64,000 nucleotides of DNA from Nonomuraea jabiensis (lineage in GTDB: Bacteria; Actinomycetota; Actinomycetes; Streptosporangiales; Streptosporangiaceae): contig NZ_JACHMB010000001.1 in the NCBI RefSeq assembly GCF_014204795.1, forward strand, positions 2,790,001 to 2,854,000. Direction: 5' to 3'. Shown piece after piece: positions 36,398 to 44,011 of this stretch (position 1 is the stretch's first letter; the number at the start of each line of letters is the position of its first letter). Under the pieces are notes generated by a model. That model ran no database searches. It saw only the letters and a program-made list of their open reading frames with translations, and had not been told where the DNA came from. The position numbers were made by a program, and so were the translations under genes.

Positions 36398-37189
36398 TCA
36401 CCAGCCCAGGAGGGCGAACGGGTCGTGGCTGGACGGGCTGTCCGGAGCGCTGCGGGCGTTGGAGAATCCGGTCGGTAGGGTGATCCAAAGGTGGTGGATG
36501 CGGCGGCTGGTGAAGCTGCGCTCACGAGGGGCGAAGGAGCGCGGGACGTCGGTGGCCGAGTCCTCGCCGTTGGGGTCGTCCACGGTGGCCGGGAGGCGAA
36601 CTGTGGCGGGGCGGCCGCGGTCGCGGGCGTAGAGCTGTTTGGCGGTGTCGGTAGCCTGCCAGGGCTCGTTTTCCAGTGCCTCGAGTAGAGGTGTTTGGCG
36701 GACGGCGAGGAAGAGGGGCTGGGTGGGGACGCAGGAGCGGCGGCCCAGCGCGAGGGGGAAGGCGGGACGTTGCACGGCCTCGGCCAGCGTCTCCACAAGG
36801 GCGGTGGGACCGTGCAGAGCGGCGAGGAAGACCGCGTCCTGGAGGTAGAAACGCTGGGTGACGTGCGTGTGCTTGGCTGGCGAGGTGGGCTTTTGCACGC
36901 CTTTGGCGGATACGCCGGCCTGCGGCAGCGGGCGTCCCCGGTAGTCACTGACGGTGTGGTAGTCGCGCAGCAGGCTGCCAGGCTGGTCGACTCGGACGCC
37001 GAGATGGAGGCCGAGCAGGTCGTCCAGGGGTTCTTCGCGGGCTCGGCCGGAGGCGGCGGCGAGCAGGCCAAGGATGCCGGATTTGGTGGGTTCGGGGCGG
37101 GTCTCGCGGCGGTTGAAGACGCTCCGGTCGCCCCAGGACTGCAACGGGCCGGCCAGGCGCAGTAGCAGCGTGGCCTGGGGAGCGGTCAT
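36398..37189 (-). CDS. cas5: Cas5e, Cascade subunit
   Basis: The product is 263 aa. It shows the family start LLLRLAGPLQSWGDRSVF and RPEPTKSGILGLLAAASGR, then QRFYLQDAVFLAAL and GRRSCVPTQPLF. It caps the 5' handle of the crRNA. The ATG overlaps the cas7 stop (ATGA). Upstream in-frame sequence belongs to cas7 in another frame. Confidence 0.95.
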   Translation of the reverse strand: MTAPQATLLLRLAGPLQSWGDRSVFNRRETRPEPTKSGILGLLAAASGRAREEPLDDLLGLHLGVRVDQPGSLLRDYHTVSDYRGRPLPQAGVSAKGVQKPTSPAKHTHVTQRFYLQDAVFLAALHGPTALVETLAEAVQRPAFPLALGRRSCVPTQPLFLAVRQTPLLEALENEPWQATDTAKQLYARDRGRPATVRLPATVDDPNGEDSATDVPRSFAPRERSFTSRRIHHLWITLPTGFSNARSAPDSPSSHDPFALLGW

Positions 37190-38334
37190 CGGGTCTGCTC
37201 GATCTTCTCGGCCAGTCTGGCGTGTAGGTCGGCGATCAGAGTGGGGAAGGGGGTGTTGGGGCCGAGGATCGTGGTCAGGCGTTCGCCGGTGTGCCGGTCG
37301 GGGTCGAAGGTGTGGCAGACGGCGACGTACGCGGGGGTGTCTCCCCATTGCCGAGTGGCGCGGTCGTGTTCCACGGCCAGACGGATTGCGGAGTCGGCGG
37401 CCAGGCCCTCACCCTCCTCGTCGGGCTGGAGCGGCTTTTCGAAGGCGGAGACGAGGTTGACCGGCTGGTCTTCGCGTACGACGACGGCGAGCAGGCTGGG
37501 CAAGGTGCGGTGGGCGAAGGAGTTCTGGTGCCCGGAGGGGATGGAGCGGGCGAAGTGCTCGATGAAGGCGTCAACGGCGGTCAGGGCGGCGTCGCCGTCG
37601 CCGAGGTTGTCGATCAGCTGTGGGACGTTGACGGTGGCGTAACGGTACAGAGTGGCGGAGTTGAAGCCGATCTGGCCGATCATGCCGGCGCCGGTCTCTT
37701 CCTTCGGGTTCTCGTCATCGACGGCGGTGTAGTAGTCGAACTCCAGGTCCACGGCGTGGGTGGACAGCGCGTGCGCGACCTGGACGGCGGCGTCGACGTT
37801 GAGGGCGGGGATGTCGGCGACCATGCGCCCGAACATCGCCACGTCCATCGGGTGGCCCTGCTGGAGTTTCGCGGCGACCGGGAGGTCTTTGACGGCTTTG
37901 GCCAGTTCCTCGTCCTCCAGGGCGATAAGGTCGGTGGCCTGGTCGGTGACCAGATCGATGATGTCCTCCAGCTGGCGGTAGCCGAAGAACAGCAGGTAGG
38001 CGGTGTCGCCGGCCTTCTTGCCGGGCTTGATGCCGAGCGGCTGCAGGAGCGCCGTGGCCAGGCGGGTGGCCTGCTCGGTCTCCAGGCCGGTGCGACCGGC
38101 CAACCGCTCGGCGAGTTCGGCCGCGATGCGCTTGGTTCGGGTGGCGTGATCCTGTTCATGGGTGTGCTCGGCGAAGCGGGTGCGGGTGGCGCGCTTCCAC
38201 GCCTGTGACGAGACCCGGGCCCGGCGGTGCCCGCCGAAGTAGGCCTCCTTCGGGTTTCCCTGATCGTCGCGGTTCAGGTTCGCGGGCGGGACGGTCTGGA
38301 TGATGTGCACGTCGACGTACAGGCGCTTGGCCAT
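37186..38334 (-). CDS. cas7: Cas7e (Cse4/CasC), Cascade backbone subunit
   Basis: The product is 382 aa: YVDVHIIQTVPPANLNRDD at the start, GHRRARVSSQAWKRATR, MDVAMFGRMVADIPALNVD, and GAGMIGQIGFNSATLYRY in the middle. It polymerises along the crRNA (six copies in E. coli). It shares four bases with cas5 and lies 27 bases downstream of cse2. Confidence 0.96.
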   Translation of the reverse strand: MAKRLYVDVHIIQTVPPANLNRDDQGNPKEAYFGGHRRARVSSQAWKRATRTRFAEHTHEQDHATRTKRIAAELAERLAGRTGLETEQATRLATALLQPLGIKPGKKAGDTAYLLFFGYRQLEDIIDLVTDQATDLIALEDEELAKAVKDLPVAAKLQQGHPMDVAMFGRMVADIPALNVDAAVQVAHALSTHAVDLEFDYYTAVDDENPKEETGAGMIGQIGFNSATLYRYATVNVPQLIDNLGDGDAALTAVDAFIEHFARSIPSGHQNSFAHRTLPSLLAVVVREDQPVNLVSAFEKPLQPDEEGEGLAADSAIRLAVEHDRATRQWGDTPAYVAVCHTFDPDRHTGERLTTILGPNTPFPTLIADLHARLAEKIEQTR

Positions 38335-38361
38335 GGGAACTCCGGATGAGATCAGGGAACG

Positions 38362-38976
38362 TTATTCGGGGTTGGGCGTGGACTCGGCAGGTGCCTGCGG
38401 GGTTGGCTGCCAGCCGTAGTAGTCGAGTCCGAGCCGGCGTCGGGCCAGTTGCCGGGTGTCGGGGCGTTGCCAGTCGTGGATGTCGCGCAGCAGCCGGTCG
38501 TAGTCCAGCGGCGCGCCTACGGTCCGCAGTTGGGAGATCAGGCCGCGCAGGTGGGTGAGGAAGGCGGGGACCTGGGTGGCCGAGGCGGCGGCGTTGACCC
38601 GCCGGTCCACCGCCTCCCGGGAGAACCCCTTGTCGTGCTCCGACTGCTTGTGCAGACGCCGGAGCGCCTGACCGAGCCGGGTTCCGGGGCGGTGCATGGG
38701 ATCGGAGCGGGACTGCTGATGAAGCCCGTACAGGGCGAGCGCGGCATGCTCGGCCGCCAGCTCGGGTGAGACCTTGCCCTGGCGGGCGAGCCGGTCGTCG
38801 ATGGGCGAGGTGTAGTACGGCCACAGGGCCGGCACCGTACCCGCGGGGCGGCCCAGTCCGGCGCGGAAGGCGGCCAGGTCCTCCCCCGGCGGCGGCCCCT
38901 GTTTGGGACGCCAGGTGCCGTCGGCGGCCACATAGCGGGTCCAATATCGGACGGTGCGATCGTTGGTGGAGGTCAT
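38362..38976 (-). CDS. cse2: Cse2/CasB, Cascade small subunit
   Basis: The product is 204 aa and helical. Recognisable blocks: LWPYYTSPIDDRLARQGK near the start, AALALYGLHQQSRSDPMHRP, and VDRRVNAAASATQVPAFLTH. The small subunit dimer runs along the Cas7 belly and stabilises the displaced strand. It has an Arg/Lys-rich surface and a Pro-rich tail. It lies between cse1 and cas7 as in standard I-E operons. Confidence 0.92.
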   Translation of the reverse strand: MTSTNDRTVRYWTRYVAADGTWRPKQGPPPGEDLAAFRAGLGRPAGTVPALWPYYTSPIDDRLARQGKVSPELAAEHAALALYGLHQQSRSDPMHRPGTRLGQALRRLHKQSEHDKGFSREAVDRRVNAAASATQVPAFLTHLRGLISQLRTVGAPLDYDRLLRDIHDWQRPDTRQLARRRLGLDYYGWQPTPQAPAESTPNPE

Positions 38977-39011
38977 GGGTGTCCTCGTTCTCAGGCTGGC
39001 TGGGGTGCCCG

Positions 39012-40670
39012 TCAGGCGGGGAGTTCCGCGGGGCCGGCGTCCGGGTCATCGCGTACGGACTGAGCCCAGCGGGGCAGTGCGGCGCGTAGCCGCTGGCGGA
39101 AGTTCTGCTCGGCGGAGGCCAGCCGGTAGACGTACTCCATCTTGTCCTTCTTCACCACGCGCCCGGCGAACTCGCTGCCGGTGGCCGTGGCCAGCAGCTT
39201 GTCCGCCACGTCCTGGGTTTGCCGGTGGGCGAGCTTCTCCCAGGCGGTACGGCCCCGCTCCAGCAAGTCGGGATCATCCGCGCTGGCCCGTACCCCGACC
39301 AGGAAGCGCCGCACCAGCGGGTCGAGGGCGTGCAGCACGAACTCGCCGGGACGTTGCCCCTTGTTCCAGGGGATCGGATCGGCTCCACGTGCTCGCCGCA
39401 GGTCGCCCGACAGGTTGTTCACCGCTCGTGCCAGGTCTTCGGCCTGCTCGGTCACCTCGACCAAGGTGGTGTAGGTGTCGGTTTCAGTGCGTAGACCGGC
39501 GATCGGCAGCGGGATCGAGTCGAACAGCACGTCCTCCACGACCGCGGACTGGGTGCCGTAGACGATGCCGATCGTCTGCACCTGCAGCGGGTAGTCGAAG
39601 GGAAGAGCATCGTCGGCCTGAAGGTCGGCGAGCTGGCTCAGCAGCACCGAGGTCTCCATGCCGCCGTCACTGTTCTGCCGCTCCGCGGCCAGCAGCGCCT
39701 CCATGCCACGCCAGGCGGCCTTGCCCGGTATGTGGCGCCGCGGCCGGCGCACTGTGCCCGTGGGGCTCTTGGTCTCTTTGGCGAAGGTCCAGGCCGTGTG
39801 CGGCTCCCATTCCGGGATGGCCTGCAGCCGGTCCCCTGCGCACAGCACGACCCGGCAGACCCTCAAGCCGTGCTCGGTCTGTTCTGGGATCAGGCGGATC
39901 CGCCGCGCTTGCCAGGTCCATAGGTCCAGCAGACCGGTGGCGCGTCTGGGTGCCCACTGCCCGGATGAGGGTGGGCGTCGCCACTGTGGGAGGTCATCGG
40001 CGGGTTGGCGTCCGATCGGGATGTTGAGCATCAACGTCTCGAACAACGTGCGCCCCGTCGGAACGATCATGCCTAGCGACCCCAAGGGACCTGTGACATT
40101 TCCGGTGGTCTTGCCCGCTTTTGCCAGAGTGTCGTCGGCCGCGCCGGACTTGATGCCTGCGGTGTCCCAGCAATGTGTATGCAGCAGCCAGTGGACCGCC
40201 TCAGCCGGGGTCAACGGTAGCGGGTCGCCCTCGGTGCGGGTCGAGAACAGCGGCACGTTGTTCCCGGACGCTTGGCTGGCCACCAGGAGTGCGGAGCCTT
40301 TCGTCTCGTCCTTCGCCGTGTGCAGTCCGGCCGCCTGAGCGAACGGCGCTTCGGAGCTGAACAGGTCGAAGCGAGGCCGAACCTCGTCCAGATAGGCGCT
40401 GAGCGTTTCTTGCTCGGTCTCGGTGAAACGCCCGTTGGCGAACCGGCGAGCCCACTGTTTGCGGTCCGCGGGTCGTCCTAGAGCGTGCATGACGACGGGC
40501 AGAAGGACCTGGCGCAACAGCGCCGGGGTATGTGTGGAGACCTGGACTTCCAGCGCGTCGAATTGGTCCGCGTGGAGCAGCGTCTCCCGCAAGGAGCGGG
40601 GTTTTGCGGCGGTCTCGCCCCGTGGCCGGGGAAGCAGCCACGGGGAGTCGACCAGGTCGTAGCCGAACAT
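39012..40670 (-). CDS. cse1: Cse1/CasA (Cas8e), Cascade large subunit
   Basis: The product is 552 aa. It begins FGYDLVDSPWLLPR, typical of CasA, with SLRETLLHADQFDALEVQ, PLGSLGMIVPTGRTLFETLM and PLQVQTIGIVYGTQSAVVED further on. It reads the PAM and recruits Cas3. The ATG at 40670 follows GAGGAG, but that ribosome site lies inside a perfect inverted repeat (40679-40702). Confidence 0.95.
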   Translation of the reverse strand: MFGYDLVDSPWLLPRPRGETAAKPRSLRETLLHADQFDALEVQVSTHTPALLRQVLLPVVMHALGRPADRKQWARRFANGRFTETEQETLSAYLDEVRPRFDLFSSEAPFAQAAGLHTAKDETKGSALLVASQASGNNVPLFSTRTEGDPLPLTPAEAVHWLLHTHCWDTAGIKSGAADDTLAKAGKTTGNVTGPLGSLGMIVPTGRTLFETLMLNIPIGRQPADDLPQWRRPPSSGQWAPRRATGLLDLWTWQARRIRLIPEQTEHGLRVCRVVLCAGDRLQAIPEWEPHTAWTFAKETKSPTGTVRRPRRHIPGKAAWRGMEALLAAERQNSDGGMETSVLLSQLADLQADDALPFDYPLQVQTIGIVYGTQSAVVEDVLFDSIPLPIAGLRTETDTYTTLVEVTEQAEDLARAVNNLSGDLRRARGADPIPWNKGQRPGEFVLHALDPLVRRFLVGVRASADDPDLLERGRTAWEKLAHRQTQDVADKLLATATGSEFAGRVVKKDKMEYVYRLASAEQNFRQRLRAALPRWAQSVRDDPDAGPAELPA

Positions 40671-40678
40671 TGAGAGCT

Positions 40679-40702
40679 CCTCTAACTAGTCTTGTTTAGA
40701 GG
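40679..40702 (-). promoter_or_regulatory. inverted repeat over the cse1 ribosome site
   Basis: CCTCTAA and TTAGAGG form a perfect 7-bp inverted repeat with a 10-base centre, immediately upstream of cse1. It may be a repressor operator or an RNA hairpin that masks the ribosome site. Confidence 0.5.
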
Positions 40703-40765
40703 TTGCGGTTTGGAGCGTGCCATGCCGGACGTCACCGCGTCTGCGGAATCCCTAAAGTGGGGTAG

Positions 40766-40875
40766 GTCGGCCCTGCGTCACCGATGGCGCGGGGATGGCC
40801 CGTGGTCGTGTTTCGGGCATACGTCGGCCCCGCTATGCGGGGATCCAACCCCGCGCGAGCCGGGCGGTCTTCTCC
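40766..40875 (+). repeat. degenerate CRISPR repeats in the cas3-cse1 gap (mini-array-like)
   Basis: First copy, 40766-40801: GTCGGCCC, then a 7-bp stem (CCCTGCG/CGCGGGG, one G-T pair) with a 10-base loop, then GATGGCCC. Second copy, 40823-40849: GTCGGCCCCGC-TAT-GCGGGG with the perfect CCCCGC/GCGGGG stem, then ATCCAACC. A third, weaker piece (40847-40875) has CCCCGCG and ends TCTTCTCC. All point the same way as the arrays, opposite to the cas genes. The interval between the first two is 21 bases. Confidence 0.7.
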
Positions 40876-40913
40876 ATCAGGGCAGTGCCTGAAGCCGTCT
40901 GGCCGTGCGGGGC

Positions 40914-43802
40914 TCATGTGCGTCTCCGGGGTGGGCGCCGTGGACCGCCGTCGACCAATAGCCCGAGCTTCTTGTCGTACCGCACTTGATACTCACCCAG
41001 GGTGGTTGGGGTATCGGCCGTCAATTTCAGCGCCCGGCTGTGTTTCAGCCAAGGGTGGCTTCGCCATCCGTCCAGCGGTGCCAGTTCGCGCTCGGCCGAC
41101 TCAGTCAGCTTGGACGGCAGTCGTACGGTCGCGCCGAGCACTTGCTCCACCACCTCGTCTGAGAGCGCCTCGCCATTGACTCCCAGCCAGCGGCCTGCCA
41201 GCGTGTGGTAGCCCCGCTGGTCCTCACGTACGAGGATCGCCTCCACGCTGCGCTCCCCATCCCGGACCACGGCCTCCAGCCTGTGCTCGGCCAGGCTGCC
41301 TGGAGCCGCGCCATAGTGCAGGCTGTCCAGCGTCTCATTCGTGTGCCCGCCAGCGCGGGTGAGCAGGAAGTGCTCGGCGCTCCGGGCCCGTTCCTCCTGC
41401 TGGGCCGTCCACTTCTGGCGGGCCTGCTGCTCGTCCGCGCTCCACGCGGGCGGGACCACGTCGGTTGCATCGCCGTACACGCGCTCGACCAGACATGGCA
41501 CCTCACTCGGCACCGACCAGCTACCGCCGTCCGCAGCACAGACCATGGCGGCAGTGCGCAACAGCAAGTAACGGCCGTAGATGGCCTCACTCGCCGGCAA
41601 TATCCACGGCGACTTCTCTCCATGCGGCGCGAACCCGGTGATGATCACCTCTGGCCGACGTACTCGTGCCGGCCGAGCTACCCCGCCATGGCGGTGCATC
41701 CGGCCGAGCCGTTGCAACAGCAGGTCGATCGTGGTCAGATCGGTGACCAGCACGTCCGCGTCCACGTCGAAGGACTGTTCGGCCAGCTGTGTCGCGACCA
41801 GGATCAGCCGCTCCGGCCGTCGTACTCCGTCATTGCCCGGCGGGCCCAGCGATTGCAAGCATTCCTCGGTGCCCTCCGCGCGATCATGTGCGGTCATGCG
41901 ACCGTGCAGCAGTCGCACGTCACCATCGCCGAACCGCTCGCGCAGCACCTGGTACGCACGCTGTGCCCGGGGCACGGTGTTCCGAATCACCAGCGCGCAC
42001 CCGCCCTGAGCCAGCCGGTCCTGCAGCAGGTCGGCGAGGTCGTTCTCAGCCTGCCGGCTCTCTTCTTCTGCTGTGTCCGCGCCGTGAATCTCCGGCAGGA
42101 CGGTCACCTTCACGTCCAGGTCCGGCCGCCACTGCGGCGCGTCATCGACGTCGTAGACGGCCCGGCCGTCGACCAGGCACGCTGCGCTGACGCTCGGATA
42201 GCTCTGCGGCGGCGGCAAATCCGTGACGTCGAACGTCTCCGCCGAAGCTGTACCAGCCAGATACGCTGCAACGAACGCGCGGCGCTGTGCGGGAGGCAAG
42301 GTGGCCGACAACAGCACGACCGGCACCTGCGCCTGCCCCAGCCAGCGCAATCCCTCCAGCAGAAACTGGGACATGTACACGTCAGCGGCGTGCACCTCGT
42401 CCAGGACCACGACCTTGCCCATCAGCCCGGCGGCGCGCAGCATCACGTGCTTGGTCCGCGTCGCCGCAAACAGCAGCTGATCGATCGTGCCGACCACGAA
42501 CGGGCTGAGCAACCCGCGCTTACGCCCCAGGAACCATTCCGCCGGCGCCTGCCGCTCCGCCGTCCCCGCGTCGCCGAACGGGGAGTCGGCCAGACCATAC
42601 AGGTCGTCTTCCTCGATACCGCCATAGAAGCTGTCGGGGTCGGCGTCCGACCCGTCCAGCAGACTCTGCCACTCCTTGTTGAACATCCGCTTGCCGTGCA
42701 GCAGCGCCACCTGACCTGCCAGCTCAGGATCGATCTTGTTCAACCAGGTGCGGACCTGGCTGAACATCGGGTCGCTCGTCGCCTGCGTCGGCATCCCTAC
42801 AAACACCCCGTCAGCGCCGAACCTGGCGGCCAGCACCTCGGCCGCGCCCAGCGCCGCCTTGGTCTTGCCCTCCCCCATCGGCGCCTCGACGATCAGCAAT
42901 CCCGGCGCCGGCATCCGGCGGGCCACGTCGAGCACGAGCTCCTGTGATGGGCGAGGCGGTTGATCAAACCGGCACACGAAGGCGTCCAGCTTCGGGACAT
43001 CCAGCCGTCCCCAGCCGCCTCTCAGGCCGAGTCGCCCCCACGCCTTCACCGCGCGGTCCCGAGCTCCCTGCATGGTCACATCGCCCAGGTCGTCGACGCC
43101 AGGGAAGTGCCGCTCATCGCTGGCGATCCAGTCCGCCATCACCACCATGCCGCTGAGCTGCAGCTGCACCGCCCGGCCGGGCACCTGTTGAGGCTGCACG
43201 TCGGCCAGATCTCCGAATCCGACCAGCCGCGTGAACACCTCCACCACCGCCGCCTGTACGCGCGCCCAGGCGGGACCTTTTCCTTGAGGTTCGCCCCGAC
43301 CCGTCCGCAGCCCCAGCAGCGCCCCCTTCGACGGCACCGTCCCGTGATGACCGGCGACCAGTGGCCACAACCAGGCGATCTGCTCGGCCTCCCAGCCGGC
43401 CTCCTTCAGCAGACGCAGCAGGAGCGTTCCGCCAGCCTTGTCATGCCGCCATCGGGCCTTCTGCACCACCGGCTCGATCCAGCTCAACCCAGCCCGTCGG
43501 ACCGCGTCCGCTCCCTCCGCGTCGACCCTCTGGAATGCCGGAGTCGCCTTACCGCAGTCATGAATCCCACACAACCACGCGAAAAACAGCCTGCCTCGGC
43601 CCTGCGAAAGCGTGTTCAACACCCGTTTTGTGGAGGGAGCCAGATAGTTATCCCATATTTGCTCCGCCACCGCCGCAGTGTCCAATAGATGCGAAAGCAG
43701 AAGATTTGTCCTGCCTCCTGCTTTCTGGCGCGATTTACCCCATAGCGCACCAAGTTGCCGCATCACGACCGGATCGCAGTCAAGCGCGTCATGCCAATTC
43801 AT
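40914..43802 (-). CDS. cas3: Cas3 nuclease-helicase, type I-E
   Basis: The product is 962 aa. The N-terminal HD nuclease has His38 in LLLSHLLD, HDCGK at 81-85, RWRHDKAG and AGHHGTVP. The SF2 helicase follows: Walker A EAPMGEGKTKAAL (about 304-316), DEVHAADVYMS (about 467), LLSATLPPAQR (about 497), and motif VI LLQRLGRMHRHGG (about 699). It unwinds and degrades the target strand after Cascade binding. I chose the ATG at 43802, just after GGAGGAGG; the frame opens earlier at a TTG. It is separated from cse1 by 243 bases and diverges from array 2. Confidence 0.97.
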   Translation of the reverse strand: MNWHDALDCDPVVMRQLGALWGKSRQKAGGRTNLLLSHLLDTAAVAEQIWDNYLAPSTKRVLNTLSQGRGRLFFAWLCGIHDCGKATPAFQRVDAEGADAVRRAGLSWIEPVVQKARWRHDKAGGTLLLRLLKEAGWEAEQIAWLWPLVAGHHGTVPSKGALLGLRTGRGEPQGKGPAWARVQAAVVEVFTRLVGFGDLADVQPQQVPGRAVQLQLSGMVVMADWIASDERHFPGVDDLGDVTMQGARDRAVKAWGRLGLRGGWGRLDVPKLDAFVCRFDQPPRPSQELVLDVARRMPAPGLLIVEAPMGEGKTKAALGAAEVLAARFGADGVFVGMPTQATSDPMFSQVRTWLNKIDPELAGQVALLHGKRMFNKEWQSLLDGSDADPDSFYGGIEEDDLYGLADSPFGDAGTAERQAPAEWFLGRKRGLLSPFVVGTIDQLLFAATRTKHVMLRAAGLMGKVVVLDEVHAADVYMSQFLLEGLRWLGQAQVPVVLLSATLPPAQRRAFVAAYLAGTASAETFDVTDLPPPQSYPSVSAACLVDGRAVYDVDDAPQWRPDLDVKVTVLPEIHGADTAEEESRQAENDLADLLQDRLAQGGCALVIRNTVPRAQRAYQVLRERFGDGDVRLLHGRMTAHDRAEGTEECLQSLGPPGNDGVRRPERLILVATQLAEQSFDVDADVLVTDLTTIDLLLQRLGRMHRHGGVARPARVRRPEVIITGFAPHGEKSPWILPASEAIYGRYLLLRTAAMVCAADGGSWSVPSEVPCLVERVYGDATDVVPPAWSADEQQARQKWTAQQEERARSAEHFLLTRAGGHTNETLDSLHYGAAPGSLAEHRLEAVVRDGERSVEAILVREDQRGYHTLAGRWLGVNGEALSDEVVEQVLGATVRLPSKLTESAERELAPLDGWRSHPWLKHSRALKLTADTPTTLGEYQVRYDKKLGLLVDGGPRRPPRRRT

Positions 43803-43829
43803 CACACCTCCTCCCATCAAGCCCGCACC

Positions 43830-44011
43830 CTAACCGCCGCCACCGACAAAACAGAGCCCCACGGCGCATCTCCGGTATCGTTCAACTTCTGCGTAGCGTT
43901 AGCAGGACGATCAACCTGAAGATAAGCCGTAGGCAGGGAATGCAGCAGCCCACCGATTCGCAACCGAAGGAAACCAGCGCACTCCGCTGGTAAACCCGCA
44001 GGTGAACAAGT
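43830..44011 (+). promoter_or_regulatory. leader of CRISPR array 2, divergent from cas3
   Basis: It shares CAACCGAAGGAAA and TAAACCCGCAGGTGAACAAG with leader 1, with a hairpin CAGCG-CACTC-CGCTG (43975-43989) at the same place plus one outer C-G pair. The same 200 bases must hold the cas3 promoter on the other strand, so array transcription, spacer entry and cas3 expression are packed together. Confidence 0.78.
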
